DNA of 64,000 nucleotides. Origin: Rubellimicrobium mesophilum DSM 19309. GTDB lineage: Bacteria; Pseudomonadota; Alphaproteobacteria; Rhodobacterales; Rhodobacteraceae. The stretch spans positions 1-64,000 of the forward strand of contig NZ_KK088521.1 of NCBI RefSeq assembly GCF_000600335.2. Reading direction: 5' to 3'. Within the stretch, counting starts at the first letter, position 1. Each line of letters begins with the position of its first letter. Below are positions 10,349 to 19,472 of this stretch, piece by piece. The notes below the pieces were generated by a model. It did no database searches and was not told the DNA's origin. It saw only the letters and a list, made by a program, of their open reading frames with translations. Both the position numbers and the translations under genes were made by a program.

Positions 10349-11797
10349 ATGGCGAACGACCTGACGGCCCTGGCCGCGTCCTTCGGCACGCCCACGGCCT
10401 CCTCCCTCCCCTGGGTCCAGGTCGCCTCCGGCGCGCCCTACTTCGTCACCGAGGACGGCGCCCCCTGGACCCCCATCGGCCAGAACGACGCCATCACCTG
10501 GCCCGAGCTCGAAGGACTCTTCCGCCGCAAGGACCTTCTGTCCGTGGACGCGCACCTCGCCTGGCTCGCCTCGCACGGCGTCACCTGCCTGCGCGTCATG
10601 ATCGAGTATTCCCAGGTTCGCCACCGCTACCTCGAACGCCCCGCCGGCCGCTTCGTCCCTGCCATGGTGCAGCTCTGGGACGACCTCTTCGCCCTCTGCG
10701 AGCGGCACGGCCTGCGCCTGCTCCTCACTCCCTTCGACACCTTCTGGATGTTCCTCCACTGGCGCCACCACCCCTACAACAAGGCCAACGGCGGCCCCTG
10801 CGCCAAGCCCTCCCAGTGGCTCACCGACCGCGCCATGATCGAGGCCGCCAAGGCCCGCCTCACCTTCATGGCCACCCGCTGGGGGGGCAGCGGCGCCCTC
10901 TTCGCCTGGGACCTCTGGAACGAGATGCACCCCGCCCACATGGGCAACGACGTGTCGCGCTTCGCCCCGGTCGCCACGGAACTGAGCGAGCACGTCCGCG
11001 CCCTGGAGCTCCGCCTCCACGGCCGCGCCCACCCGCAGACGATCTCGCTCTTCGGTCCGATCCTCGACACGCACCCGCAGGTCGCGGACACCATCTTCCG
11101 CCACCCCCTCCTCGACTTCGCGAGCACCCACCTCTACGCCGAGGGCACCATCGACCATCCTCGCAACACGGTGGACCCGGCCATCACCGTGGGCCGCCTC
11201 GTCCGCGAGGCCCTGGGCCACGCTCCGCCCGACCGGCCCTACCTCGACAGCGAGCACGGGCCCATCCACACCTTCAAGGACTTCAAGAAGACCCTGCCCG
11301 AGCCTTTCGACGACGAATACTTCCGCCACATCCAATGGGCGCACCTCGCCTCGGGCGCGGCCGGCGGCGGGATGCGCTGGCCCAACCGCAAGCCGCACAC
11401 CCTGACTCCCGGGATGCGCCGCGCCCAGTCGGCGCTGGCGGGCTTCCTGCCGCTCATCGACTGGCCCCGGTTCCGCCGCCGCAACCTCAACGAGGAGGTC
11501 CGCACCTCCACCCCCGCAGTCCGCGCCTTCTCCTGCGCCGACGGACGGCAGGCCGTCGTCTGGCTCCTCCGCACCGACTCCGTCGCGAGGCCCTCCGGTC
11601 AGCTCAGCCCCGACGCCCAGGCCCTCCCTGTCACCGTCGATCTGCCGGCGATGCGGGACGGCCGCTACCGCGTCGTCGCCTGGAACACCCGCGAGGGCCG
11701 CCGGCAGGCCACGTCCGAGGCCCAGGCTCAAGGCGGCGCCCTCCGGATCGAGGCCTCGGTCGCCACCGACCTCGCCCTTGCGATCCAGCCCGCCTGA
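10349..11797 (+). CDS. clan GH-A (cellulase/mannanase-like) glycoside hydrolase
   Basis: Predicted (beta/alpha)8-barrel glycosidase of 482 residues with no signal peptide. DLWNEMHP carries the likely acid/base Glu after Asn, as is typical of clan GH-A, and YLDSEHGP carries the likely nucleophile. The barrel begins with WTPIGQNDAITWPE and contains GVTCLRVMIEY. About 100 C-terminal residues form a beta domain of the type that caps such enzymes. The ATG at 10349 is preferred because CCCGGAGAA precedes it. It lies downstream of the GH2 gene in the same direction and is probably co-transcribed. I cannot assign a single GH family with certainty; GH5-related is most likely. Confidence 0.7.
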   Translation: MANDLTALAASFGTPTASSLPWVQVASGAPYFVTEDGAPWTPIGQNDAITWPELEGLFRRKDLLSVDAHLAWLASHGVTCLRVMIEYSQVRHRYLERPAGRFVPAMVQLWDDLFALCERHGLRLLLTPFDTFWMFLHWRHHPYNKANGGPCAKPSQWLTDRAMIEAAKARLTFMATRWGGSGALFAWDLWNEMHPAHMGNDVSRFAPVATELSEHVRALELRLHGRAHPQTISLFGPILDTHPQVADTIFRHPLLDFASTHLYAEGTIDHPRNTVDPAITVGRLVREALGHAPPDRPYLDSEHGPIHTFKDFKKTLPEPFDDEYFRHIQWAHLASGAAGGGMRWPNRKPHTLTPGMRRAQSALAGFLPLIDWPRFRRRNLNEEVRTSTPAVRAFSCADGRQAVVWLLRTDSVARPSGQLSPDAQALPVTVDLPAMRDGRYRVVAWNTREGRRQATSEAQAQGGALRIEASVATDLALAIQPA

Positions 11798-11803
11798 GCG
11801 CCC

Positions 11804-12301
11804 TCAGGCCGCGTCCTTGGACCGATCCCCCTCGGGCTCGGCCTCGCCGGCCGGTCGGTCGCGGCGCCAGTCCTCACCGTGCAGCGGCCAGTAGCGCTCC
11901 ATGGCGAGGTAGGTGAAGGACGCCGACCAGCCGATCAGCAGCAGCCCGTTCAGCGCCTCCACCCCCGCGATGAGCCGCGCCGGCCCCAGCGGCACCTGGT
12001 CGCCGAAGCCCAGCGACGTGTAGGACACGACCGAGAAGTAGAGACAGTCGGGGAAGCCCTCCACGGGCACGCCCGCGAAGCTCGGGACCTGACCCCAGAT
12101 CGCCAGGAGCCAGTAGGCCCCTGCGTAGATCCAGACCGCCGCCGTGTGCCCGCCGAAGGCGGCAAGCACCACGACGATGATCCGCGCTCGAGGCGGGATC
12201 GGCAGGTCCGACAGGTGGTTCGAGGTGAGGCGGAGGGCCTCGTAGAACATCATGACCGTTATCACGACCATCACGGCCGAAACGATCATCGCCAGGATCA
12301 T
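11804..12301 (-). CDS. two-TM ion channel protein (Ion_trans_2 type)
   Basis: A 165-residue membrane protein with an N-terminal transmembrane helix (MILAMIVSAVMVV...), a second hydrophobic segment, then a pore-loop sequence YTSLGFGDQVP and a final helix (LLLIGWSASFTYLAM). The TxGFGD element resembles the K+ channel selectivity filter (T-x-G-Y/F-G-D), so potassium or a related cation is the likely permeant. Its tail is short, polar and acidic, with no recognised regulatory domain. The ATG at 12301 has GGAGGGGGCACGCC upstream; the frame extends to 12349 without that signal. It follows the DUF1989 gene in the same orientation after 96 bases and converges on the glycosidase gene. Confidence 0.75.
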   Translation of the reverse strand: MILAMIVSAVMVVITVMMFYEALRLTSNHLSDLPIPPRARIIVVVLAAFGGHTAAVWIYAGAYWLLAIWGQVPSFAGVPVEGFPDCLYFSVVSYTSLGFGDQVPLGPARLIAGVEALNGLLLIGWSASFTYLAMERYWPLHGEDWRRDRPAGEAEPEGDRSKDAA

Positions 12302-12397
12302 GGCGTGCCCCCTCCATGCCGACCGCGCCCGGCCTGACGGAAGCACCAAGCGGCGCCCGCGCCAAGGGTCCTCCGCCTGCGGCCCCGGGTCACGGGG

Positions 12398-13000
12398 TCA
12401 GCCGAGCACCTCGTAATGCACCTCGGTCGGCGTGCAGTTCGCGCCGTTGATCGGGATCATGTCCTGCGGGCAGGTGGACATCGCCACGATGCAGTCCATC
12501 GCGGCCCGCAGCACCACATGGTCGCCCGGCTTGCTCAGCGGCTCGCCCCATTCGATCCGTCCTTCCGCGCCGATCGGGATGTTCATCCACAGGTTCAGCG
12601 GCGCCGGCGTCTCCCCCGACCTGAGCCCCAGCATCCCGAGCGCGGCGTGGAGGTTGTCCGTGCAGTTGTCGTGATACCCCTGGCAGCCGAGCAGCGCGTA
12701 GCGGTGCACGTCGCAGGCCGCGATCACCGTGTCGTGGCGCCCGGGCGAGCTGTCCTCCTCCAGCACCAGGATCGGCCGCCGCCGGTTCGTCACCAGCGCC
12801 CCGCCCGTCACCGGGAACACCGAGCCCAGCGTCGCGTGCAGGTGCTCCATCGACATGAACTCGCCCATGTCGTCGGCGTTGAAGGCCCAGGTGTCCACCA
12901 CCTGGCTCCCATGCGTGTTGACGATGCGGATCGCCTGACCCGCCTTCAGCCGCACGGCCCGCCCGCGCCGCGCCGGCACGACCTGCATCTCCGAACCCAT
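12398..13000 (-). CDS. DUF1989 / urea carboxylase-associated family protein
   Basis: A 200-residue protein of the DUF1989 family, whose members are often encoded beside urea carboxylase or allophanate hydrolase. Visible family features are VVDTWAFNADD, MSMEHLHATLG, YALLGCQGYHDNCTDN (Cys/His-rich, probably metal-binding) and NLWMNIP. The C-terminal segment contains CPQDMIPINGANCTPTEVHYEV. No urea or allophanate gene is nearby, so the context gives no role. The ATG at 13000 follows GGAGAGGAG. The molecular function of the family is poorly defined and I do not assign one. Confidence 0.8.
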   Translation of the reverse strand: MGSEMQVVPARRGRAVRLKAGQAIRIVNTHGSQVVDTWAFNADDMGEFMSMEHLHATLGSVFPVTGGALVTNRRRPILVLEEDSSPGRHDTVIAACDVHRYALLGCQGYHDNCTDNLHAALGMLGLRSGETPAPLNLWMNIPIGAEGRIEWGEPLSKPGDHVVLRAAMDCIVAMSTCPQDMIPINGANCTPTEVHYEVLG

Positions 13001-13341
13001 CCCCGGTCTCCTCTCCCGCGTCGGCCGGCACTCTTCAGAGGTGCGCCGCCGGGGTCAAGTCGCGCCCCTGCGCCGAATCGGCTGGCCTGTGTCCGCCAGG
13101 GCGTTGCGCGACAAAATTCGCGCCGTTCGTTACTGCCACGGATCGTTAATCCATTCCTGCGAATCTGCTCCCCCAGCCGCCACGCCAGCCAAAGGGAGAC
13201 GACGCATGGACCTCGGCCCGACGACCCGCCTCGCCGCCCGCCCGGCAGGCCTCCACCGCACGAACATCGCTACTGGAATGGACCCGCAAGCTCCGTTCGC
13301 CGTTAGTCCCGCACGAGCGGACCGGAGGAAGGGGAGCCATC
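13001..13341. other. divergent intergenic region
   Basis: This 341-base gap separates the leftward DUF1989 gene from the rightward L,D-transpeptidase gene and must hold both promoters. It contains TTAACGATCCGT (on the minus strand near 13140-13155), similar to the half-sites seen at 24549-24563 and 45285-45299. An ATG at 13206 has a good AAAGGGAG ribosome binding site, but its frame runs without a stop through the transpeptidase gene in another frame, and its product is not protein-like. Confidence 0.4.
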
Positions 13342-13911
13342 ATGCTGTCGCGTCGTCACCTGCTGGCCACGGGCCTCGCCGCCCTCGGCGCCGCCTCCAC
13401 CCGTGCCTCCGCGCAGCAGACCGTCTCGGCCCTCCCGCCCGGCTGGGCGCCGCAGATCGTGCCCATCCAGCCGGGACTCGCGCCCTACCAGATCCACGTC
13501 GTCCCCTACGAGTTCGCGCTCTACTGGACGCTGCCGGACCAGACCGCCATCCGCTACCCGGTCGGCATCGCCGCCGCCGGCCTCTACGAGCCCGGGACCT
13601 ATTACATCGGCGCCAAGAAGGAATGGCCCGCCTGGACGCCCACCCCCGGCATGGTCGAGCGCCAGCCGGACCTCTACGGCCCCTATGCCGAGGACGGGAT
13701 GCCGGGCGGTCCGGACAACCCGCTGGGCGCCCGCGCGCTCTACCTCTTCACGCCCGAGAGGGGCGACACCTTCATGCGCATCCACGGCACCAACAAGCCC
13801 GAGACGATCGGCGCCGCGGTGTCGAACGGCTGCGTCCGCCTCATCAACGACCAGATCGTGGATCTCTATGCCCGCGTGCCGATGGACTCGACCGTCCTCT
13901 TCTATCCCTGA
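13342..13911 (+). CDS. L,D-transpeptidase (YkuD domain), exported
   Basis: Periplasmic cross-linking enzyme of 189 residues that would form 3-3 bonds in peptidoglycan or attach proteins to it. A twin-arginine-like or Sec signal (SRRHLLATGLAALGAASTRASA) covers about residues 3-24. The YkuD active site is intact, with HGTNKPETIGAAVSNGCVRL near residues 153-172 (catalytic Cys in SNGC, His in HGTN). The ATG at 13342 follows GGAGGAAGGGGAG. It converges with the SIR2-like gene, their 3' ends overlapping by ten bases. A second, larger L,D-transpeptidase is encoded at 54389-55999. Confidence 0.9.
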   Translation: MLSRRHLLATGLAALGAASTRASAQQTVSALPPGWAPQIVPIQPGLAPYQIHVVPYEFALYWTLPDQTAIRYPVGIAAAGLYEPGTYYIGAKKEWPAWTPTPGMVERQPDLYGPYAEDGMPGGPDNPLGARALYLFTPERGDTFMRIHGTNKPETIGAAVSNGCVRLINDQIVDLYARVPMDSTVLFYP

Positions 13912-14783
13912 GACCGCGCCTTCCGCGCCCCCGTCCCGATCCGCTCGCCGGCCTGCTCCGACCGGAGTTCCCCGACCCGCGCCGCCAGGCGTTCGAGGAA
14001 GTCGGTCAGCGCGCCCTCCGGGTCGGCGATCCGCGAGGTCAGGACCGTGATGCCCCAGCGGTTGAGGACGGCCTCCTGCGCCGGCCCTGCCCGCGGCAGG
14101 AAGACGTAGCTCGGCGGCCGGCTCCGCTCATAGGCGGAGCGCGTCCAGGTCTCCCAGATCCGGTGGAGCAGCAGCCGGATGTTCAGGTCCTGCATCGAGT
14201 AGCCGATGAAGAGCAGCGTCCGGCTCATCGCGTCGGCGCGGAACTTCACGTCCAGCGGGCTGTCGAAGCTGAGGCGCGAGAAGTAGTCGGACTCGGTCAG
14301 CACCAGGCTGTCGTCGTCGTCGAAATCCCCGTGGAACTTGACGATCTGCGTGTCGTCGAGCTTCACGAAGGTCAGGTCGCGGGCGTTCGCGATCTTGGCG
14401 AAGGGCCGCTGGGCGAGCTCGTAGGCGACCTCGAGGTTGCGGTCGTAGTTGGTCGTGTAGATCATCGGGAAGTCCAGCTCCACGATGAGCTGATGGATGC
14501 GGGAATCCCGCACCCGCTCCTCCGACACCTTCCACTCCCGGTCCATCCAGCTCCGAAGCGGGCCGATGCTGCCGTGCCGGAGGCGGTAATACTCGGCCAG
14601 GATCGGATGCCCGAGCGCCCGCCCCTGCTCGCCCTCGATCTCGAGGCCGAGCTCGTCCATCATATGGTCGATCAGCTCCTGCCAGGACGGCAGGCCGACG
14701 ACCATGGAAACGCCCGCTCCGACGAACAGAATGGCCCGTCGCTCCAGGACCGAACGGGCGAGATCCTCGATATCGTCACGCAT
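13902..14783 (-). CDS. SIR2-like domain protein, stand-alone
   Basis: A 293-residue protein with the Rossmann-type SIR2_2 fold. It shows FVGAGVSMVVGLPSW (NAD-binding glycine loop) at about residues 19-33, YTTNYDRNLE with the conserved Asn, KFHGDFDD with the catalytic-type His, and LFIGYSMQDLNIRLLL near the end. Proteins of this type include NAD+-consuming effectors of anti-phage systems such as Thoeris and DSR, but also many uncharacterised single genes. No ThsB-like, helicase or other partner domain is present. It lies 66 bases downstream of the sugar ABC operon on the same strand, so it could be read from that promoter. Activity is inferred only from retained motif residues. Confidence 0.7.
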   Translation of the reverse strand: MRDDIEDLARSVLERRAILFVGAGVSMVVGLPSWQELIDHMMDELGLEIEGEQGRALGHPILAEYYRLRHGSIGPLRSWMDREWKVSEERVRDSRIHQLIVELDFPMIYTTNYDRNLEVAYELAQRPFAKIANARDLTFVKLDDTQIVKFHGDFDDDDSLVLTESDYFSRLSFDSPLDVKFRADAMSRTLLFIGYSMQDLNIRLLLHRIWETWTRSAYERSRPPSYVFLPRAGPAQEAVLNRWGITVLTSRIADPEGALTDFLERLAARVGELRSEQAGERIGTGARKARSQG

Positions 14784-14849
14784 GATGCGTGCGAAACCGG
14801 CCGCTTGGGCAAATGTTCCGGCGCGCCGGGCGGGGTCGGCGCGGCAGCG

Positions 14850-15933
14850 TCAGGCGGCCAGGGGGAGGGCCTCCCCCTCACGGTCGAAGACATGGACTCG
14901 GCTCGGGTCGAAGCGGACGCCGACGTTCATGCCGGGATCGACCCGCACCGCCGGATCGCCCTCCACGACCAGAGTGCCGGCCGCGGTCTCGAGGTAGACA
15001 TAAGCCGTGTTGCCCAGGTTCTCGACCACGGAGACGGTGCCCGACAGGTCCGCCTCGCCGGGGTCGGACAAGCGCAGATGCTCCGGCCGGATGCCGAGCT
15101 CGGCCTCCCCGCCGCCCCCGCGCAGCGCCCGGGCCGGCAAGGCGACCTGCCCCCCGCTGGAAAGCCGGGCCACCTGCCCCGCTCCCTCTCGCGCCACCGT
15201 CACCGGCAGGAAGTTCATGGCCGGGCTGCCGATGAAACCCGCGACGAAGCGGTTGGCCGGCGCGTTGTAGAGCTCCAGCGGCGATCCGACTTGCGCGATC
15301 CGCCCCCGGTCCAGCACCACGATCCGGTCGGCCAGGGTCATCGCCTCCACCTGATCGTGGGTGACGTAGATCATCGTCGTCCGCAGATCCTGGTGGAGCT
15401 TGGCGAGCTCCAGCCGCATCTGCACCCGCAGGAGCGCGTCGAGGTTGGACAGCGGCTCGTCGAAGAGGAACACCTCCGGGTCGCGCACCAGCGCCCGACC
15501 GATGGCCACCCGCTGCCGCTGCCCACCCGAGAGCTGCGCGGGCCGCCGGTCCAGCAGGTGCTCGAGCTGCAGCATCTTCGCGACCCGCTGGGCCTGGCTC
15601 TTCTGCACCGCCTTGGGCGCGTGGGCGAGCGAGAGGCTGAAGGTGATGTTCTGCTCCACCGTCAGGTGCGGATAGAGCGCGTAGCTCTGGAACACCATCG
15701 CCACCCGCCGCTCGGCCGGGGGGCGCCAGCGTCACGTCGCGCCCGCCGATCAGGACCTGCCCCTCGCTGACCTGCTCCAGCCCCGCGATCATGCGCAGCA
15801 GCGTGGACTTGCCGCAGCCCGACGGCCCGAGGAGCGCCGTGAAGGACCCATCCCCGATGCTCAGGTCGAGGTTCTTGATGACCTCCAGGTTGCCGAAGCG
15901 CTTGGTGATGCCGTGGAGCTCGACGGAGGACAT
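14850..15933 (-). CDS. sugar ABC transporter ATP-binding protein (MalK/UgpC type), one frameshift
   Basis: ATPase subunit of a carbohydrate importer, 360 residues after correction. It has Walker [10 protein letters not shown] (residues about 36-44), Q-loop [10 protein letters not shown], signature [15 protein letters not shown], Walker [14 protein letters not shown]-loop THDQVEAM, and a C-terminal TOBE/regulatory domain. The frame breaks in the six-G run at 15718-15723; removing one base restores [13 protein letters not shown]. The total length of 1084 bases fits one extra base. It is the last transporter gene of a minus-strand operon (solute binding, permease, permease, ATPase), only six bases after the second permease gene. 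The ATG at 15933 follows AAGGGAT. Such ATPases sometimes serve several importers. Confidence 0.85.
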
Positions 15934-15939
15934 GGACGC

Positions 15940-16808
15940 TTATCCCTTGATGCCGGCGGTGAGCATGATCGCCTGCGTCACGCGCCGCTGGAAGAGGAGG
16001 TAGACGATGGTGACGGGCAGCGCCGCGAGGATCGCCGGCGACAGCAGCCGCGCGTAGCGGACCCCGAAAGCGTCGTTCACCTGCGTGATGCCCACCGTGA
16101 TGTTCATCTTGTCCTGCGAGGTGATCGCGAGGAACGGCCAGAGGAAGTAGTTCCACGCCCCGATGAAGGTGATGATCGCCAGCGCCGTGGTGATCCCCCA
16201 GTTCATCGGCAGGTAGAGCCGCCAGAGAAGCTGGAACTCGGTCGCCCCATCCATCACGGCCGCCTCGCGGAAGTCGCGGGGGACGCTGTCGAAGAACTGC
16301 TTGTAGATGATGACCGTCACCGGCGCGATGAGCTGCGGCAGCACCACCCCGGTCAGGCTGTTGAGAAGCCCGAACTGCGACATCAGCACGAAGTGGTTCA
16401 CGACCAGCGCCGGGATCGGCACCATGAACGAGGCCAGGATGATCCACCACATCAGCCGCCGGCCGGGGAAGTTGAGCTGCGAGATCGCGTAGCCCGCCCC
16501 GCGCTCATCATCACCACGATGATCGTCACAGCCGCCGAGGTCATGAGCGAGTTGAGGTACCAGCGCCCGATCTGCGTGTTGAGCAGGACGAAGGTATAGG
16601 CGTCGAGCGTCCAGCGCTCCGGCACCAGATGCACCCCGGGGCGCACCACGTCCTGCTCGAACTTCAGCGAGGTCACGATGCTCCAGTAGAGCGGGAAGGC
16701 CCAGAAGATCGCGCCGAGCACCGTCAGCACCGTGAGGATGCCGCCGGCGAGGTTCAGCCGCCGCATTCGCGTCGCGCGCGCCGCCGTCATCGGAATGGTG
16801 GCCGTCAT
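15940..16808 (-). CDS. sugar ABC transporter permease (MalG type), one frameshift
   Basis: Inner-membrane permease with about six helices; 289 residues after correction. The N-terminal helix (GILTVLTVLGAIFWAFPLYW) is typical of the MalG branch, and EAAVMDGATEFQLLWRLYLP is the cytoplasmic EAA loop that docks onto the ATPase. The frame is lost near 16497-16500 (CCCC on the plus strand). One added base gives S-A-G-A-G-Y-A-I-S-Q-L-N-F-P-G-R-R, the conserved helix-2 border, and the total length fits one missing base. The start overlaps the stop of the upstream permease (ATGA), indicating coupling. Confidence 0.85.
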
Positions 16809-17683
16809 CGCTGCCCCCTCGCCCGGAGAAGCTGGAATTGAAGGACCGAGATCACGACGATGAGCATGAAGAGCACCAGCGCCACCGTCGCCCCGTAGCC
16901 ACCCTGGTTCTTCTGGAAGGCGGAGCGGTAGATCAGCCCGACCAGCGACAGCGTCGCGTCCACCCGCCCGCCCTGCGCGAAGAGGTAGATCTGGTCGAAG
17001 ATCTTGAGCTGCAGGATGAGCTGGATCGTCGCCACGAGCACCGTGATGGGCCAGATCAGCGGCCAGGTGATCCGCCGGAAGGTTTGCCACCGCGTCGCGC
17101 CATCGAGCTCGGCCGCCTCGTAGATCTCGGAGGAGATGTTGCGAAGTCCCGCGATGAACAGGAGGATGTTGAAGCCGATGAGCCACCAGACGGTGATGAA
17201 GGCCACGGCCGGGATGAACAGCGGGATCGTGCGGAAGATCGGGACGTTCTCGCCCCACACGGCGGCGATCGGATGCTGGAGGATGCCGAACTCGCTGTCG
17301 AGCATCCAGCCCCACATCCGGTACACGACCGAGACGGGCAGGATGTAAGGGATGAAGAAGGCCGCGAGGACGAGGCTCTGCGCCCAGCCCTTGAGCCGGT
17401 TCACGCCCAGCGCGATCAGCAGGCCCAGGAGCGTCGAGGGGATCACCGTCAGGAGCACGAAGTAGAGCGTGTTCCAGGTCGCCGTCCAGAACAGCCGGTC
17501 GCCCCACAGCCTCTCGTAGTTCTTGAGGCCCACCCAGTCACCCGCGCCGATCAGCGGCGCCTTGGTGAAGGTGAGCATCACCATCTGGATCGTCGGCCAG
17601 ACGAACAGCAGGCCGTAGATCACGATGAATGGGGCAAGGAGGACGAACGCCGTGAGGATTTCGGAGCGTCGGGTGCGCAGCAT
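16805..17683 (-). CDS. sugar ABC transporter permease (MalF type)
   Basis: Intact 292-residue inner-membrane permease with six predicted helices. The first follows an RRSEILTAFVLLAPFIVIYG segment, and the EAA loop reads YEAAELDGATRWQTFRRITWP. It pairs with the next permease to form the translocation channel for the sugar delivered by the solute-binding protein. It lies 66 bases downstream of the solute-binding gene and overlaps the next permease gene by four bases. The hydrophobic C-terminal helix ends LLRARGQR. The transported sugar is not visible from the permease. Confidence 0.9.
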   Translation of the reverse strand: MLRTRRSEILTAFVLLAPFIVIYGLLFVWPTIQMVMLTFTKAPLIGAGDWVGLKNYERLWGDRLFWTATWNTLYFVLLTVIPSTLLGLLIALGVNRLKGWAQSLVLAAFFIPYILPVSVVYRMWGWMLDSEFGILQHPIAAVWGENVPIFRTIPLFIPAVAFITVWWLIGFNILLFIAGLRNISSEIYEAAELDGATRWQTFRRITWPLIWPITVLVATIQLILQLKIFDQIYLFAQGGRVDATLSLVGLIYRSAFQKNQGGYGATVALVLFMLIVVISVLQFQLLRARGQR

Positions 17684-17749
17684 CGGTCGATCCTCGGGAG
17701 TGCCGGGGCTGGGACCGGCCAGACCGGCCGGTCCCTGGTGGTCAGGATC

Positions 17750-19027
17750 TCAGTACGCCTGGCCCTGAAGGTCGTCGCGCATCTGCTCCATGGCGTCCTG
17801 CGGCTCCAGCTCGCCGTTGACGGCGGGCATCAGGTAGTTCCCGGCCGCATCATAGACCGGCGAGGCCACCCCGGCGAGCGGCGAGCGCGGGTCGAAGGCC
17901 GCCGTCTCGGCCAGCGAGGCGTAGGTCGCATTGGGCTGCATCGCCTGGAACTCCGGGTCCTCGCGGGCCGGGTTGTAGGCGGGCAGGTGCCCGGCGGAAC
18001 CCCAGAACGTGGAGTTCTTGGCCATCCAGCCGATCACTTCCATGACGGCCTTGCGATGCTCGGGCGTCATCTCGTTGCCCTGGTTGTTCGGGATCGCGAA
18101 GGCGTGGGAGTCGGCCCAGGTGGCCGGGTGGTCGAAGAAGGTCGGGAGCTGGATCGCGCCCCAGTCGAAGAGCTCGCCCTTGGTGGCAAGGTCGGTCATC
18201 GTGGGCACTTCCCAGACGCCGTTGATGTGCAGCGCGGCCTCACCGCCGGTGAAGCGGGCGATCGACGCGGCGTATTCGGTGTTCGGCGGCGCGTAGCCGT
18301 CCGCGACCCAGGAGGCCATCAGGCTCGTGGCCGCGACGGCCTTGTCGAGGTTGTCGCCCGACAGGAACTCGCCATTGTCGTCGAGGAACTTGCCATCCTG
18401 CTGGTTCAGCAGCGAATAGAAGATCCGCCACATCGAGTCGCCGGCGGCGTCGTGGATCGACAGCGGCTGCTGGTAGCCCGCCTCCTGCAGCTTCTTGAGA
18501 GCGGCGGCGAAGTTGTCGGCCCCGTCAAGCCCGGTGGGCAGCCCGTCCTCGCCCAGGAGGCCCGCCTTCTGCAGCGCGTCCTTGTTGTAGTAGAGGACGA
18601 TGGAGTGGATGTCGAAGGGCACCGCATAGAGCTGCCCGTCCACCGAGGCCGCGTCGATGTTGGCCGGCTGGTAGTCCGAGGTCGCGAGCCCGGCGTTGGC
18701 GAGGTCCTCCTCGGTGATGGGCGACAGCGTCCCGGTCTCGACGCCCAGAGGCAGGCGCGAGAGGTGATAGGTCATCACGTCCGGCCCCTCGCCCACGGCG
18801 GCCGAGGTCTGGACCTTGGTGTAGAAGGGCGTGCCCCATTCGAGGGTGGTGGCCTCGATCTGGATCTGGCCCTGATGCTCCTCGTTGAAGCGGTTGATGA
18901 GCTCCTTCATGCGGACGCCGTCGCCGCCGCCCAGGAAGTCCCACCACTCGATGACCTCCTGCGCCTGCGCCGCGCTCACCATGAACGCGGACGACATCAG
19001 CGCCGCGAAAAAGGCCCTTGCGAACAT
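17750..19027 (-). CDS. extracellular solute-binding protein of a sugar ABC transporter (family 1)
   Basis: Periplasmic sugar receptor of 425 residues with a signal peptide (FFAALMSSAFMVSAAQAQ, cleavage near residue 21-23). Features of the cluster B family 1 receptors are VIEWWDFLGGGDG, LINRFNEEHQG, GPDVMTYHLS, YAVPFDIHSIVLYYNKDAL and ARFTGGEAALHINGVWE. First gene of the importer operon; its ATG at 19027 follows GGGAGGATTCG. A perfect palindrome (GGATACGTATCC) lies about 190 bases upstream and a regulator gene diverges from this one. Neighbouring arabinofuranosidase suggests arabino- or xylo-oligosaccharides as ligand, but that is inference. Confidence 0.9.
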   Translation of the reverse strand: MFARAFFAALMSSAFMVSAAQAQEVIEWWDFLGGGDGVRMKELINRFNEEHQGQIQIEATTLEWGTPFYTKVQTSAAVGEGPDVMTYHLSRLPLGVETGTLSPITEEDLANAGLATSDYQPANIDAASVDGQLYAVPFDIHSIVLYYNKDALQKAGLLGEDGLPTGLDGADNFAAALKKLQEAGYQQPLSIHDAAGDSMWRIFYSLLNQQDGKFLDDNGEFLSGDNLDKAVAATSLMASWVADGYAPPNTEYAASIARFTGGEAALHINGVWEVPTMTDLATKGELFDWGAIQLPTFFDHPATWADSHAFAIPNNQGNEMTPEHRKAVMEVIGWMAKNSTFWGSAGHLPAYNPAREDPEFQAMQPNATYASLAETAAFDPRSPLAGVASPVYDAAGNYLMPAVNGELEPQDAMEQMRDDLQGQAY

Positions 19028-19213
19028 CGAATCCTCCCACGGGCTCTCACGGCCCTCGCGCCTTCCATGCGATCCGCATCCGCTGGCGCCTGCGGACCGG
19101 ACATCATCCCGGCTGGGCCGTTCCGCGCGGGGAACCATGCCGTTCCACGCCCCGGACCGCTCCGCCTCGGATGGAGCCTAAGAAGCGCGAGCCGCGCCTG
19201 TCAACATGCTCGT

Positions 19214-19225
19214 GGATACGTATCC
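19214..19225. promoter_or_regulatory. palindromic operator candidate GGATACGTATCC
   Basis: A perfect 12-base palindrome in the 445-base gap between the sugar-binding protein gene and the divergent ArsR-type regulator. Its core GATA-CG-TATC recurs as GATA-GG-TATC at 20439-20448 before the GH51 gene. The arrangement suggests a shared local regulator. Confidence 0.45.
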
Positions 19226-19418
19226 GAAATCGGGATAGCCAGCCCATCCAATCGAACCATCCGGCAGGGTGGCCAAGAAATCGTAATCGGATCAGATGCT
19301 CTCCCTGTGGTCCGGGCTGTGCGCAGGGAGATCAGCCGATCGCTTTCGCCAGGCTTGAAGGGGCAGGAGTTCATCGGAAAGCCGCTCCGAGGCCCGATTT
19401 GCGGTTCTTTGCTTGTGC

Positions 19419-19437
19419 GTATCAGCAGTTCTGATAC
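19419..19437. promoter_or_regulatory. inverted repeat GTATCAG-N5-CTGATAC before the ArsR-type regulator
   Basis: Perfect 7-base inverted repeat with a 5-base spacer, about 36 bases upstream of the regulator start. The flanks (TGTG.../...CACA) extend the symmetry. Position and symmetry fit an autoregulatory operator. The half-site shares TATC/GATA with the palindromes at 19214 and 20437. Confidence 0.5.
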
Positions 19438-19472
19438 ACATCGGGCGAGCATCGAGGTGGCCAGGCGAGCCG

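Noticed and set aside
13206-13341. ATG with a good AAAGGGAG site before the L,D-transpeptidase gene
   Set aside because: The frame has no stop before the transpeptidase gene and continues through it out of frame; the product resembles nothing. A short leader peptide is not supported.
13902-14783. Complete Thoeris or other multi-gene defence system around the SIR2-like gene
   Set aside because: Neighbours are an L,D-transpeptidase and an ABC ATPase; no TIR, helicase or other partner is encoded.
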